From Acidovorax delafieldii (GTDB lineage: Bacteria; Pseudomonadota; Gammaproteobacteria; Burkholderiales; Burkholderiaceae_C): a stretch of 64,000 bases of DNA. Where the stretch lies: the NCBI RefSeq assembly GCF_007993815.1, contig NZ_VJWE01000012.1:62001-126000 (forward strand), given 5' to 3'. Below, one piece after another: positions 8,267 to 18,195 of the stretch. Position 1 is the stretch's first letter, and every line of letters starts with the position of its first letter. The notes under the pieces are model-generated. The model worked only from the letters and a program-made list of their open reading frames with translations. It made no database searches and was not told the DNA's origin. A program made the position numbers and the translations under genes.

Positions 8267-10894
8267 ATGAGCACTCCCACTTTTTCTGTCGCTGACATCC
8301 GCAAGTCCTTCCTGGACTTCTTCGTCTCCAAGGGCCACACCGTGGTGCCGTCGAGCCCTCTGGTGCCTGGCAACGACCCCACGCTGATGTTCACCAACTC
8401 GGGCATGGTGCAGTTCAAGGACGTGTTCCTGGGCACCGACAAGCGCTCGTACAACCGGGCGGTGTCCGTGCAGGCCTGCCTGCGTGCGGGTGGCAAGCAC
8501 AACGACCTGGAAAACGTGGGCTACACCGCGCGCCACCACACCTTCTTTGAAATGCTGGGCAACTGGTCGTTTGGCGACTACTTCAAGCGCGAATCGCTCA
8601 AGTGGGCCTGGGAGCTGTTGACCGAGGTTTACAAGCTGCCGCCAGAGCGCCTGCTGGCCACGGTCTACCGGGAGGACGACGAGGCCTACGACATCTGGAC
8701 CAAGGAAATCGGCTTGCCACCCGAGCGCGTGATCCGCATCGGCGACAACAAGGGCGGCCGCTACAAGTCCGACAACTTCTGGATGATGGCCGACACCGGC
8801 CCCTGCGGCCCCTGCAGCGAAATCTTCTATGACCACGGCCCGCACATTGCAGGCGGCCCTCCCGGCAGCCCCGATGAAGACGGCGACCGCTTCATCGAGA
8901 TCTGGAACAACGTGTTCATGCAGTTCAACATGGACGAGACGGGTGCCGTGACCCCGCTGCCCGCACCCTGCGTAGACACCGGCATGGGCCTGGAGCGCCT
9001 TGCAGCCATCCTGCAGCACGTGCACAGCAACTACGAGATCGACCTGTTCGACGCGCTCATCAAGGCCGCCGGCCGCGAGACCGGCGTGACGGACCTCAAC
9101 AACAAGAGCCTGCGTGTGATTGCCGACCACATCCGCGCAACCGCCTTCCTGGTGAGCGATGGTGTGATCCCCAGCAACGAAGGCCGTGGCTACGTGCAGC
9201 GCCGCATCGTGCGCCGTGCCATCCGCCACGGGTACAAGCTGGGCAAGAAGACCCCGTTCTTCCACAAGCTGGTGTCCGACCTGGTGCGCCTGATGGGTGA
9301 CGCCTACCCATCCCTGCGCGAGCAGGAGCAGCGCATCACCGAGGTGCTCAAGGTGGAAGAAGAGCGCTTCTTCGAAACGCTGGCCAACGGCATGGAAATT
9401 CTGGACGCGGCCCTGGACGGCGGCGCCAAGGTGCTGCCTGGCGACGTGGCGTTCAAGCTGCACGATACCTATGGCTTTCCGCTCGACCTGACCAATGACG
9501 TATGCCGCGAGCGCGACGTGGAAGTGGACGAGGCAGGCTTCAAGACCGCCATGGAAAAGCAGAAGGCCCAGGCCCGCGCTGCTGGCAAGTTCAAGATGGA
9601 CAAGGCGCTGGAGTACACCGGTGCCGCCAACCAGTTCACGGGCTACGAACACCTCGCAGAGACTGCAAAAATCGTAGCAATCTATGTAGACGGTACTAGC
9701 GCTGCAGCACTGAAAGCCGGCCAAAACGGCGTGGTGGTGCTGGACACGACCCCGTTCTACGCCGAAAGCGGCGGCCAGGTGGGTGACGAAGGTGTCATCA
9801 CCAGCGGCTCGGCCCGTTTTGCGGTGGGCGATACGCTCAAGATCAAGGCCGATGTGTTTGGCCACCATGGCATGCTCGAAGAGGGCACACTGAACGTGGG
9901 TGACACGGTGCAGGCCCAGGTGAACACCGCCGTGCGCGCAGCCACCGTGCGCAACCACTCGGTCACGCACATCATGCACAAGGCCCTGCGCGAAGTGCTG
10001 GGCAGCCATGTGCAGCAAAAGGGCAGCCTGGTCAATGCCGACCGCACGCGCTTCGACTTCACACACAACGGCGCCGTGACGGCGGCTGAAATCCGCGAGA
10101 TCGAACGCCGTGTGAACGAAGAAATCCTGGCCAACCAGCCCACGCAAGCGCGCGTGATGGACATCGAGTCGGCCCAGAAGACCGGCGCCATGATGCTGTT
10201 TGGCGAGAAGTACGGCGAGACCGTTCGCGTGCTCGACATCGGCACCAGCCGCGAACTGTGTGGCGGCACGCACGTGCAGCGCACGGGCGACATCGGCCTG
10301 TTCAAGGTGGTGGGCGAAGGTGGCGTGGCTGCTGGCATCCGCCGCATTGAGGCCGTGACCGGCGCCAACGCACTGGCGTACTTGCAGAACCTGGAAGACA
10401 CCGTGAACCAGGCCGCCAGCACCCTCAAGGCGCCGGTGGCCGAGCTCAATGGCCGCATCAGCCAGGCGCTGGACAACGCCCGCGCGCTCGAAAAGGAAGT
10501 GGCTGCCTTGAAGGGCAAGCTGGCCTCGAGCCAGGGTGACGAACTGGTGAACCAGGCGGTGGAGGTGAAGGGCCTCAAAGTGCTGGCTGCGGCGCTGCCG
10601 GGTGCCGACGCCAAGACCCTGCGCGACACCATGGACAAGCTCAAGGACAAGCTCAAGACCGCTGCCATCGTGCTGGCCGCCGTGGATGGCGACAAGGTGC
10701 AGATCGCTGCGGGCGTCACCGCCGACAGCGTGGGCAAGCTCAAGGCGGGTGAACTGGTCAACTTTGTCGCCCAGCAAGTCGGCGGCAAGGGCGGCGGCAA
10801 GCCCGACATGGCCATGGCTGGCGGCACTGACGCGTCCAAGCTGCCCGCAGCACTGGCTTCGGTGACAGGCTGGGTCACGCAGCAACTGGGCTGA
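8267..10894 (+). CDS. alaS: Alanine--tRNA ligase
   Basis: 875 residues from the ATG at 8267 ([19 protein letters not shown]), the usual length for bacterial AlaRS. The class II catalytic core is at the N-terminus (motif 2 region around [20 protein letters not shown]). The editing domain holds the zinc-binding HSVTH and CGGTH motifs, and a C-Ala oligomerisation domain ends the protein. It charges tRNA-Ala with alanine and clears Ser/Gly mischarging. The odd part is residues about 467-487 (nt 9667-9727). There the codon choice becomes AT-richer (GTA, GCA, ACT, AAA) and the DNA matches a dispersed repeat seen elsewhere in this window. The protein stays in frame and resembles the normal linker before [13 protein letters not shown]. 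Confidence 0.97.
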   Translation: MSTPTFSVADIRKSFLDFFVSKGHTVVPSSPLVPGNDPTLMFTNSGMVQFKDVFLGTDKRSYNRAVSVQACLRAGGKHNDLENVGYTARHHTFFEMLGNWSFGDYFKRESLKWAWELLTEVYKLPPERLLATVYREDDEAYDIWTKEIGLPPERVIRIGDNKGGRYKSDNFWMMADTGPCGPCSEIFYDHGPHIAGGPPGSPDEDGDRFIEIWNNVFMQFNMDETGAVTPLPAPCVDTGMGLERLAAILQHVHSNYEIDLFDALIKAAGRETGVTDLNNKSLRVIADHIRATAFLVSDGVIPSNEGRGYVQRRIVRRAIRHGYKLGKKTPFFHKLVSDLVRLMGDAYPSLREQEQRITEVLKVEEERFFETLANGMEILDAALDGGAKVLPGDVAFKLHDTYGFPLDLTNDVCRERDVEVDEAGFKTAMEKQKAQARAAGKFKMDKALEYTGAANQFTGYEHLAETAKIVAIYVDGTSAAALKAGQNGVVVLDTTPFYAESGGQVGDEGVITSGSARFAVGDTLKIKADVFGHHGMLEEGTLNVGDTVQAQVNTAVRAATVRNHSVTHIMHKALREVLGSHVQQKGSLVNADRTRFDFTHNGAVTAAEIREIERRVNEEILANQPTQARVMDIESAQKTGAMMLFGEKYGETVRVLDIGTSRELCGGTHVQRTGDIGLFKVVGEGGVAAGIRRIEAVTGANALAYLQNLEDTVNQAASTLKAPVAELNGRISQALDNARALEKEVAALKGKLASSQGDELVNQAVEVKGLKVLAAALPGADAKTLRDTMDKLKDKLKTAAIVLAAVDGDKVQIAAGVTADSVGKLKAGELVNFVAQQVGGKGGGKPDMAMAGGTDASKLPAALASVTGWVTQQLG
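9667..9727 (-). repeat. Dispersed repeat copy inside alaS (in frame)
   Basis: Read on the minus strand it runs TTTTGGCCGGC, then GCGCTAGT, then TTGCTACGATTTTT. These are the same module order as the intergenic copies at 31581, 35885 and 58130. It is one of three copies inside genes. It lies antisense to alaS and keeps the reading frame open. Confidence 0.55.
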
Positions 10895-10903
10895 TGTACC
10901 GGT

Positions 10904-10931
10904 CACCACAGCGGCACCCGCCGCTGTGGTG
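10904..10931 (+). terminator. 11-bp perfect hairpin after alaS
   Basis: CACCACAGCGG (10904-10914) pairs exactly with CCGCTGTGGTG (10921-10931) over a 6-nt loop, starting 10 bp after the alaS stop. There is no T-run, so it is a terminator-like or mRNA 3'-end stabilising structure and not a classical intrinsic terminator. Confidence 0.55.
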
Positions 10932-10994
10932 TGGTAGCCATGGCTGCCAAAAAGAGGGTGACGGAACGCCAGCTTTCACCCTAAAGTGCAGCGC

Positions 10995-13976
10995 ATGGAC
11001 ACCCTGCGCGACAGCCCCCAAGACCCGCCGCCGTCCGCTGTGCTTCGCGGTACGGGCGCTGCTTCGGTGGGCCAAGGCGGCCACCTGCCGTGGTGGCGCC
11101 GCATCACCATCCCCTTTGAGGTCCTGATCGCCACCGTGGTGGTCACCGCCATGCTGTTGTTGACAGCGTTGCTGGTGTACCAGGTCAGCACCAGCGCGCG
11201 CCAGGCCATCATTGCGGCGTCGGACGAGAGTGCGCAGCGCATCAGCCAGCTCATTGCAGAACGGGTACACCGCATCGTGGACCCGGCCGATGCCACCATC
11301 CGCCTGCTGGCGTTCGACCCGGTGGCCTCTGCGTCCACCCTGCCAGCGCGGCTGCGGCGCCTGCCTGTACTGGCGCGGCTGCTGGAGCAGAACCCGCTGC
11401 TGTCGGCGGTGTTCATCGGTTACCCGGACGGGCAGTTTTTGCTGGTGCGGCCGGTGCGAAACGAGGCCTTGCGGGTGCGGCTGGATGCACCGCCCAAAAC
11501 GGCGTACCTGGTGCAGTCCATGGCGCGCGAGCGCGGCTTGGCGGGCATGGTGGGGCGCTGGAGTTATTACGACGCGGACCTGCGGCTGATCGATTCGGCC
11601 GTGCGCCCGGAATACCGCTACGACCCCCGCACCCGGCCTTGGTACGCCGAGGCGCTGGAGCAGAACACCCAGATCCTCACGGCACCCTATGTGTTCTTCA
11701 CCACGCAGGAGGTGGGCATCACGCTGAGCCAGCCCAGCGAGGACGGGCGTGCGGTGATTGGCCTGGACGTGGCCCTGACCGACCTGGGGCATGAGATCAG
11801 TGGCCTGCGCCTGATGCCCCGCACCGAGATCGCGGTGGTGGACAAGGACGGCCGCGTGCTGGCCTATCCCGACATGTCGCGCGTGCTACTGCGTGATGGC
11901 AACACGCCGGGCCTGCGGCTACGTGCCCTAGACGATCTGGGTGTGCCCAGCCTGCATGCGCTGCAGGCGCTGGGCCTGAAAGATGGCGAGTCACGCCGCC
12001 TGCAGGCCGACGGCGAGGAATGGCTGGGCCGTTCGCTGCCGCTGGCATCGATGCGCTGGCAGGGGCTGCAGATCCTGATGGCGATTCCTACCAAAGAGCT
12101 GCTGGCCGAGGTGAACAACAACCTGCGCCAGCAGGTGTGGCTGTCGGTGTCGCTCATCGGCCTGATGCTGCCGTTGGGCTGGCTGGCCGGCCGGCGCGTG
12201 GGGCGCAGTCTATTCGGGCTGGCGTTGCAGGCCAGGGCGCTGGCGCGGTTTGATTTCCGGCGGCCCGAACGCCGGGTGTCGCCGGTGCGCGAGGTGCGCG
12301 ACCTGGGGCAGGTGATGGACCGCATGTCCGACACCATCCAGGAGTTCTTGCACATCACCCACCACATCAGCGCCGAGTCGCGCACCGACCTGATGCTGTC
12401 GAGCGTGCTGTACGAGCTGGTGCGCGCGACCAGTTGCACCGGCGGTGCGGTGTACCTCGTGGACCCGCAACGCACCGGCTTGCTGCGCGCGGCCCGCCAT
12501 TGCGAAGACCCGGAGCAGCAGTCGCGCTACCCCGAGCACCTGGCCATGGTGCATTTCATCAACCATACCGAGCCCCAACCTGGCGACCAGCACGAAGACG
12601 ACGACGACACCGAGCCCGCGCGCGTGCTGCGGGTGCAGCTGCGCACCCGTGACGGGCAGCCCCTGGGCCTGCTGGTGCTGCGCTACATCGCGGACCAGAC
12701 GCAGGACGACGCGCATTTCCGCGCGTTTGTCGAGAAGTTGTCCGGCACGCTGTCGGTGGCCATCGAGACGCGCAGCCTGATCGAAGGCCAGAAGAAGCTG
12801 CTCGATGCTGTCATCCGCCTGCTGGCCGACGCGATCGACGCCAAGAGCCCCTACACCGGTGGCCATTGCGAGCGCGTGCCGGAGCTGGCCGAGGCGCTGA
12901 TGGACCGCATGTGTGCGGCCAAGGACGGTCCGTTTGCCCAGGTGGCCATGACCGATGCCGAGCGCTACGAATTCCGCCTGGGGGCCTGGTTGCATGACTG
13001 CGGCAAGGTCACCAGCCCCGAGCACATCATCGACAAGGCCACCAAGCTGGAGACGCTCTACAACCGCATTCACGAGGTGCGCATGCGCTTTGAGGTGTTG
13101 TGGCGGGACGCTGAGCTGGACTACTGGAAGCAGCATGTGTCCGGCGTGGACCCGGTGCGCCTGCAGCGCGAGCTGCTGCAGCGGCGCGAACAACTGCAGG
13201 AAGACTTTGCCTTTGTAGCCCGCTGCAACGTGGGGGGCGAATTCATGGCCGAGGCGGACATTGCCCGCCTCAAGACCGTCGGCCGCCAGATATGGCAACG
13301 GCATTTTGACGACCGCCTGGGCCTGTCGGCCGCCGAGATGCTGCGACTTTCCAGCGTGCCGGTGCGCCCCTTGCCCGCCAACGAGCCGCTGCTGGCCGAC
13401 CGGCCCGAGCACATCGTGCCCTGGGGCACACGCAAGCCGCCGGTGGAGGCGGGCAACCCCGCCAATCGCTGGGGCTTTGACATGGTGTTGCCGCCCTACG
13501 AGGCGCACCTGGGCGAATTGCACAACCTGTCCATCCAGCGGGGTACGCTCACTGCCGAAGACCGCTTCAAGATCAACGACCACATCGTGCAGACCATCAT
13601 CATGCTCAGCGGTCTGCCGTTTCCGCCGCACCTGGCGCGCGTGCCGTCGATTGCCGGGTCCCACCATGAAAAGCTGGACGGCACCGGCTACCCCCGGCGC
13701 CTGAAGGCGCCCGAGCTGACGCTGGCCGACCGGGTGATGACCCTGGCCGACATCTTTGAGGCGCTGACTGCGGCCGACCGGCCCTACAAGCCACCCAAGA
13801 CCTTGTCCGAGTCGCTCAAGATCATGACCCACATGGTGCGCGAGCGTCACATCGATGCCGAGGTGTTTCGCTTCTTCCTGACCAGCGGCGTGTGGCGCGA
13901 CTACGCAGAGCGCTTTCTGACACCTGCGCAGCGCGACGAGGTCAATGTGGAGGCCATTCTGGCGTCGCTGGGCTGA
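10995..13976 (+). CDS. Membrane sensor HD-GYP phosphodiesterase (Cache-like/GAF/HD-GYP)
   Basis: 993 residues from the ATG at 10995. A GTG 9 bp upstream is an alternative start, and neither has a clear Shine-Dalgarno. Order of parts: a cytoplasmic N-tail; a first membrane helix (about residues 37-60); a large periplasmic sensor of Cache type; a second membrane helix near residues 380-400 followed by a HAMP-like linker; a GAF-like domain (about 460-590); then HD-GYP. The HD pair is in LHDCGK (near 667) and the GYP signature is in HHEKLDGTGYP (near 890). Such proteins hydrolyse c-di-GMP to pGpG or GMP in the cytoplasm in response to a periplasmic signal. Unusually, about 220 residues separate the two signatures against roughly 60-70 in typical HD-GYP domains, so a long insert is present. 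A diguanylate cyclase gene converges on it from the right. Confidence 0.85.
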   Translation: MDTLRDSPQDPPPSAVLRGTGAASVGQGGHLPWWRRITIPFEVLIATVVVTAMLLLTALLVYQVSTSARQAIIAASDESAQRISQLIAERVHRIVDPADATIRLLAFDPVASASTLPARLRRLPVLARLLEQNPLLSAVFIGYPDGQFLLVRPVRNEALRVRLDAPPKTAYLVQSMARERGLAGMVGRWSYYDADLRLIDSAVRPEYRYDPRTRPWYAEALEQNTQILTAPYVFFTTQEVGITLSQPSEDGRAVIGLDVALTDLGHEISGLRLMPRTEIAVVDKDGRVLAYPDMSRVLLRDGNTPGLRLRALDDLGVPSLHALQALGLKDGESRRLQADGEEWLGRSLPLASMRWQGLQILMAIPTKELLAEVNNNLRQQVWLSVSLIGLMLPLGWLAGRRVGRSLFGLALQARALARFDFRRPERRVSPVREVRDLGQVMDRMSDTIQEFLHITHHISAESRTDLMLSSVLYELVRATSCTGGAVYLVDPQRTGLLRAARHCEDPEQQSRYPEHLAMVHFINHTEPQPGDQHEDDDDTEPARVLRVQLRTRDGQPLGLLVLRYIADQTQDDAHFRAFVEKLSGTLSVAIETRSLIEGQKKLLDAVIRLLADAIDAKSPYTGGHCERVPELAEALMDRMCAAKDGPFAQVAMTDAERYEFRLGAWLHDCGKVTSPEHIIDKATKLETLYNRIHEVRMRFEVLWRDAELDYWKQHVSGVDPVRLQRELLQRREQLQEDFAFVARCNVGGEFMAEADIARLKTVGRQIWQRHFDDRLGLSAAEMLRLSSVPVRPLPANEPLLADRPEHIVPWGTRKPPVEAGNPANRWGFDMVLPPYEAHLGELHNLSIQRGTLTAEDRFKINDHIVQTIIMLSGLPFPPHLARVPSIAGSHHEKLDGTGYPRRLKAPELTLADRVMTLADIFEALTAADRPYKPPKTLSESLKIMTHMVRERHIDAEVFRFFLTSGVWRDYAERFLTPAQRDEVNVEAILASLG

Positions 13977-14080
13977 GAGGGGAAAGGCGCCCTACGGTGG
14001 ACGATGGAGCGCTACGTTCTTGCCCGGACCAGCCTTGTCGCAGCGGACAGCGGGCCATATGGCCATGGGGCCCGGCCCGG

Positions 14081-15166
14081 TCAGAACAGCTCGACGTCGT
14101 CGTTGGCGACCTTGGTCGCCAGTTGACCGCTGGCCACCAGATCGTCATAGAAGCAGACCTGGTTGCGGCCATGTTCCTTGGCGTAGTAAAGCGCCTGGTC
14201 GGCCTGGCCCAGAATCTCTACGGGCGAGCCGCGCGTGGTGCTCACAAAGCCCAGGCTCACCGTGACCTGGCCCACCTGCGGGAAGTGGTACTCCTGCACG
14301 GCCAGCCGGAAGCGGTTGAACACCTTGTGGGCGGTGCTCAGCGTGGTGGAGCGCAGCAGCACCACAAACTCTTCGCCGCCAAAGCGGAAGATGCGGTCAT
14401 GGCTGCGGAAAGAGCTGCGCAGGATGTTGGCGATCAGGATCAGCACCTCGTCGCCATACAGGTGGCCGAACCGGTCGTTGACCTGCTTGAAGTGGTCGAT
14501 GTCCACCACCGCCAGCCATTGCTGCAGGGGCTCGTTGTCGCTGGCCACTGCGGTTTCCTCGGCCGCAAAGGACTCGGTAACGGCGCCCTTACGGCTGGCC
14601 AGCCCGCTCATGGTGTAGCGGGAGAACTGCTCGTCAAACGTCTTGCGGTTGAACAGGCCAGTGAGCGCATCGCGCTCGCTGTAGTCGAGCAGGCTCTGGT
14701 AGTTCTGGTACACCTGAAACACGCCCATGAGCACGTCAAGCTTGTGGGCCGAGAACGGGCGCGACTGGGTGATCTCCAGGCAGGTACTGACCTTGTCGTG
14801 CATCCACACCGGCAGCCAGAGCACATGGCGGCCCCGGCGGGGCGAGGCCAGGGCGCTTTCGCCACGGCTGTCCACGCAGTCCCGCAGCGCGGGGTATTGG
14901 TCCAGCGGCTCGCGGCGGGGGTCTGCGGCGGCTTCGGAGTCGGTGGACACGAGCTGGCCGTTGTCCACCCAGGTACGGGGCCGCACATGGGGCACGCCAC
15001 CGTCCGTGAACAGCTCCAGGGCCCGCACCTCGATGATGCTGCTGAGCTTTTGCAGCGTGGACAGCACCGACACCTCGAGCCGCAGGTGGTCGCGGTGGCC
15101 AGTCATCTCCACCAGGTTTTGCAGGATGGGTTTCATAGGCGGTGTGGTGCGGGCCGATCGGGGCAT
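14081..15166 (-). CDS. Diguanylate cyclase (GGDEF domain)
   Basis: 361 residues from the ATG at 15164-15166, or 351 from the ATG at 15136 (MKPILQNLVEM). Neither start has a strong ribosome-binding site. The N-terminal two thirds is a sensor-like region with no recognised signature. The GGDEF domain has an intact GGEEF active site at residues 263-267, and RSHD five residues before it forms the RxxD product-inhibition I-site. It should make c-di-GMP from two GTP in the cytoplasm. It starts only 9 bp after trmB, so it may be co-transcribed with gluQ-trmB. It converges on the HD-GYP gene, which encodes the opposite activity. Confidence 0.88.
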   Translation of the reverse strand: MPRSARTTPPMKPILQNLVEMTGHRDHLRLEVSVLSTLQKLSSIIEVRALELFTDGGVPHVRPRTWVDNGQLVSTDSEAAADPRREPLDQYPALRDCVDSRGESALASPRRGRHVLWLPVWMHDKVSTCLEITQSRPFSAHKLDVLMGVFQVYQNYQSLLDYSERDALTGLFNRKTFDEQFSRYTMSGLASRKGAVTESFAAEETAVASDNEPLQQWLAVVDIDHFKQVNDRFGHLYGDEVLILIANILRSSFRSHDRIFRFGGEEFVVLLRSTTLSTAHKVFNRFRLAVQEYHFPQVGQVTVSLGFVSTTRGSPVEILGQADQALYYAKEHGRNQVCFYDDLVASGQLATKVANDDVELF

Positions 15167-15175
15167 GTCGTGGGG

Positions 15176-15949
15176 TCAGTTACGGCGCACAAACACCACG
15201 TCCCACACCCCATGGCCCAGTCGCAGCCCACGGTTTTCGAATTTGGTCAGCGGGCGGTAGTCGGGTTGCGGTGCAAAGCCGTCTGCGGTGTTTTGCAGCA
15301 GGGGTTCGGCGCTCAGCACCTGCAGCATTTGCTCGGCGTAGGGCTGCCAGTCGGTGGCGCAATGCAGGTAGCCGCCGGGCTTGAGGCGTGCAGCCAGCTT
15401 GGCCACCAGCGGGGGCTGGATCAGGCGGCGCTTGTTGTGCTTTTTCTTGTGCCAGGGGTCGGGGAAGAAGATGTGCACACCGTCGAGGACGCCGGGCGGC
15501 AGCATGTGGTCGATCACCTCCACGGCGTCGTGCTGCAGGATGCGGATGTTGGTCAGCCCTTGTTCGCCAATGCGCTTGAGCAGGGCGCCCACGCCGGGCT
15601 CATGCACCTCGCAGCACAGAAAGTTGTCGTCAGGCCGCACGCGGGCGATATGGGCCGTGGCCTCGCCCATGCCAAAGCCGATCTCCAGCACCAGCGGCGC
15701 ACTGCGGCCGAAGGCGGCGGTGGCGTCCAGCGGGGCGGGGGTGTAGGGCAGCACAAAACGCGGGCCGAAGTCCTCAAAGGCCTTGGCCTGGCCCGTGGTG
15801 GTGCGGCCGGCGCGGCGCACAAAGCTCTTGATGGTTTTGGGGTGGGTCACACCGGCGGGGGCAGAGCCCTGCACGGCGGGCGCTGTAGGGACGGCGGCTG
15901 CGGCAGGCGCAGCACTGGCGGGGGCGGAAGCTGTGGTCAATTCGGTCAC
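15176..15949 (-). CDS. trmB: tRNA (guanine-N7-)-methyltransferase
   Basis: 257 residues from the GTG at 15947-15949. That codon overlaps the TGA of gluQ (GTGA, 4 bp), which decides the start; the frame is open further upstream but has no family likeness there. The SAM-binding motif is [10 protein letters not shown], followed by the TrmB signature [15 protein letters not shown]. The first 35 residues are an Ala/Pro-rich extension. The enzyme methylates G46 in the variable loop of tRNAs with S-adenosylmethionine. Coupling to gluQ joins two tRNA-modifying activities. Confidence 0.94.
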   Translation of the reverse strand: MTELTTASAPASAAPAAAAVPTAPAVQGSAPAGVTHPKTIKSFVRRAGRTTTGQAKAFEDFGPRFVLPYTPAPLDATAAFGRSAPLVLEIGFGMGEATAHIARVRPDDNFLCCEVHEPGVGALLKRIGEQGLTNIRILQHDAVEVIDHMLPPGVLDGVHIFFPDPWHKKKHNKRRLIQPPLVAKLAARLKPGGYLHCATDWQPYAEQMLQVLSAEPLLQNTADGFAPQPDYRPLTKFENRGLRLGHGVWDVVFVRRN

Positions 15950-16959
15950 GGTGGGCCATTGTAGTTTCGTCGCCACGCCGCCACCCACTGTGCCAGTGCG
16001 TCGGGTATGCAAATGTTGTGCAGATTTGCCACAGCGGGCAGGCCCAGTGCCAGCGCGGCTTGCGACAGGGCCACCACCGGGTTCTGCAGTTCCAGCGCCT
16101 GCGCGCCGTTTTGTTTGGAGAGTTTTTCGCCGTTGTCCCCGCACACCAGGGGGGTGTGCAGGTAGCGCGGTGTGGGCACCCCCAGGGCCTGCTGCAGCAG
16201 GATCTGGCGGGGCGTGTTGTCGGCCAGGTCCTCGCCCCGGACCACATCGGTGATGCCCTGGTCAGCGTCGTCCACCACTACGGCCAGCTGATAGGCCCAC
16301 AGTCCGTCTGCGCGGCGCAGCACAAAGTCGCCTACGGCGTTAGCCACCTGTTGCTGCTGGCGTCCCAGGCGGCGGTCGCGCCACTGCAGCATTCCGTCTG
16401 CTACTGAATATGTAGCGCTCCAGGCATGATCCACTAGCGCAATAGGTTGTTTTGGCTTGAAGTCTGTGACATTGAAGCGCCAGGAGCGCCCCGTGCGGCC
16501 GTGCAGCCCATGGCGGCAGGTGCCGGGGTAAGGCAGCGCGGCATGCCTCTCGCGGGCATGGCCCTGGGCGGCATGGGCGTCTTCGATATCCTTGCGTGAG
16601 CAGGCGCAGGGGTAGGCATCGCCCTGTGCCACCAGCTGGTCCAGGGCACGCTGGTACAGACTGCTGCGCGCGGACTGCCACTGGGGCGGGGCATCGGGGT
16701 GCAGGCCACAGGTGGCCAGTTGCTGAAGGATGAAGGTGTCCGCCCCCGGCACGCAGCGGGGCTGGTCCACATCCTCGATGCGCACCAGCCACCGCCCGTT
16801 GTGTGCGCGTGCATCCAGCCAGCTGGCCAGCGCGGCCACCAGAGAACCCGCATGCAGCGGGCCCGTGGGAGAGGGGGCAAACCGCCCCACATAGAGCCCT
16901 TCAACGCGTACTGCGGGGCTGCCCTTGTCGTGCGGCGTTGCGCCCACGCCCCGCGTCAT
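15946..16959 (-). CDS. gluQ: Glutamyl-Q tRNA(Asp) synthetase
   Basis: 337 residues from the ATG at 16957-16959. It is a truncated GluRS-like enzyme that puts glutamate on the queuosine base of tRNA-Asp. The class I signature is [15 protein letters not shown] and the KMSKS equivalent is EKLSKQNG. Zinc-ligand cysteines are in CACSRKD with a further Cys in GTCRHG. It has no C-terminal anticodon-binding domain, as expected. It overlaps the oxidase gene before it (ATGA, 16956-16959) and trmB after it (15946-15949). Residues about 169-188 are encoded by an AT-rich patch that matches the dispersed repeat of this genome. Confidence 0.93.
   Translation of the reverse strand: MTRGVGATPHDKGSPAVRVEGLYVGRFAPSPTGPLHAGSLVAALASWLDARAHNGRWLVRIEDVDQPRCVPGADTFILQQLATCGLHPDAPPQWQSARSSLYQRALDQLVAQGDAYPCACSRKDIEDAHAAQGHARERHAALPYPGTCRHGLHGRTGRSWRFNVTDFKPKQPIALVDHAWSATYSVADGMLQWRDRRLGRQQQQVANAVGDFVLRRADGLWAYQLAVVVDDADQGITDVVRGEDLADNTPRQILLQQALGVPTPRYLHTPLVCGDNGEKLSKQNGAQALELQNPVVALSQAALALGLPAVANLHNICIPDALAQWVAAWRRNYNGPP
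16398..16455 (-). repeat. Dispersed repeat copy inside gluQ (in frame)
   Basis: On the minus (coding) strand it shows GCGCTAGTG, then CATGC, then AGCGCTACATATT, in the same order and spacing as the intergenic copy at 31581. It encodes about 20 residues of GluQ with codons such as CCA, AAA, CAA, CCT, ATT, CTA and TCA that are rare in flanking DNA. Confidence 0.6.
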
Positions 16960-18125
16960 GCCACGGCAAGTGCCAGTTCCAGGCCCGACACAAAGGCATC
17001 TTCCAGCCGGTGCCCCAGGCACCAGTCTCCGCACGCACCCAGGCCGGCCTTGGCGTCCCACAGGTGGCTCTTGCCCAGCGGGTGGGTGGTCTGCGCATAG
17101 CGCCAGCGGCGGGTGTCGGCATGCGCGGGCTCGGCCCGGATGCCGGTGACCTCGGCAAATGCCTTGAGCAGCTTGGCCTGCACGCGGGCTTCGTCGTCTT
17201 CGAGGTGTTCTGCCGACCAGGCGGGGCTGGCCTGCACCGTCCAGCGCTCCACCACATTGCGACCCGGCTTGGACGACTCGCGCGCCAGCCAGGCAATGCG
17301 GTGGTGGGTGCTGCGCGCGGCGTTCCATTGCGGGCCCAGTGTGGTCAGGCCCGGGCGCACGGCCTGGGGGTAGGCCAGCATCAGGGTCCAGCAGGGGGCA
17401 ATGGCCACCTTGGACATGGCGTCGGCCAGTGGGGAGTCGAGTCCGGAGCCGGAAATCAGGGCCTGCGCAGGCACGGAGGGCTGGGCCAGCAGCACGGCAT
17501 CGAAGCCTGCGTACACGTGTTGTTCGCCACCCGCGCCTTCGGTGCGCAATTGCCAGCCTGGTGCGTTCACGGCGTCGGGTTCGATGCGGGTGACGCGGGT
17601 GTGGGTGATGAGCTGGCCTGCCTGAACCAGGGGGTCGGCCCAGGTGGTGACCAGCGACTGCATGCCCGGGCTGGCCACCCAATGGGCCTCGCGGTGGGGC
17701 AGGCCCACGGCGGCTACGCGGCCTGCAGCGTCCAGCACCTGGACCGAATTGGCGCTCCAGCGCTTGCAAATGCCGGGCACGGTGTCGATGGCGCGGGCAA
17801 AACGCGGGTCGCGCACGGTGAAATATTGGGCGCCGGCATCAAAGTTGCCAAAGGGGCTGTCGATGGTGGCGGTGCGGCCACCGGCCTGGTGGGATTTTTC
17901 GAACACCGTCACCCGGTGGCCGGCCTGGACCAGGGTGCGGGCGCAGGCAATGCCCGCCATGCCTGCGCCGATGATGGCGAAGTGGCGCTGCGGTTTGCCG
18001 GAGGGGGTGACTGGGGTGGCGGGCGCTGCGGAGGCCGCAGGGATCGGGGCGCTGGTGCGTCGGAGCCGTTTGGCGGGGAGAGGATCAGGTTTGCTCATGG
18101 GAGGCCTTTCGGTGACGGTCGGCAA
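16956..18125 (-). CDS. NAD(P)/FAD-dependent amine oxidase-like protein (renalase-type)
   Basis: 389 residues, or 380 from an inner ATG at 18098 (MSKPDPL). After a Pro/Ala-rich tail of about 45 residues comes a strong dinucleotide motif, [12 protein letters not shown], then [13 protein letters not shown]. The latter is the FAD motif (E...GGR) of the flavin amine oxidase superfamily. The C-terminus has [14 protein letters not shown], a typical second FAD contact. Related bacterial proteins are called renalase-like or FAD-dependent oxidoreductases. The substrate is unknown. Its stop overlaps the gluQ start by 4 bp, so the two are translationally coupled, though no functional link is evident. Confidence 0.8.
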   Translation of the reverse strand: MPTVTERPPMSKPDPLPAKRLRRTSAPIPAASAAPATPVTPSGKPQRHFAIIGAGMAGIACARTLVQAGHRVTVFEKSHQAGGRTATIDSPFGNFDAGAQYFTVRDPRFARAIDTVPGICKRWSANSVQVLDAAGRVAAVGLPHREAHWVASPGMQSLVTTWADPLVQAGQLITHTRVTRIEPDAVNAPGWQLRTEGAGGEQHVYAGFDAVLLAQPSVPAQALISGSGLDSPLADAMSKVAIAPCWTLMLAYPQAVRPGLTTLGPQWNAARSTHHRIAWLARESSKPGRNVVERWTVQASPAWSAEHLEDDEARVQAKLLKAFAEVTGIRAEPAHADTRRWRYAQTTHPLGKSHLWDAKAGLGACGDWCLGHRLEDAFVSGLELALAVA

Positions 18126-18195
18126 AAGAAATGCGATGCAGAACCAACAGGAACCACTCTACACGCGGTGCCGGCCTGTGCGCACTTGATCAGGG

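Noticed and set aside
8048-10909. Long minus-strand open frame (about 950 codons) across alaS
   Set aside because: It is exactly antisense to alaS, His/Val/Gln-rich without any domain, and arises from the codon bias of the real gene.
12210-13850. 546-codon minus-strand frame
   Set aside because: Antisense shadow of the HD-GYP gene.
14053-14064. 12-bp palindrome GGCCATATGGCC between the HD-GYP and GGDEF genes as terminator
   Set aside because: Self-complementary with no loop and no T-run; it is too short to call.
13892-15964. 690-codon plus-strand frame over the diguanylate cyclase and trmB
   Set aside because: It is antisense to two clear genes, with no motifs and a shadow-type composition.
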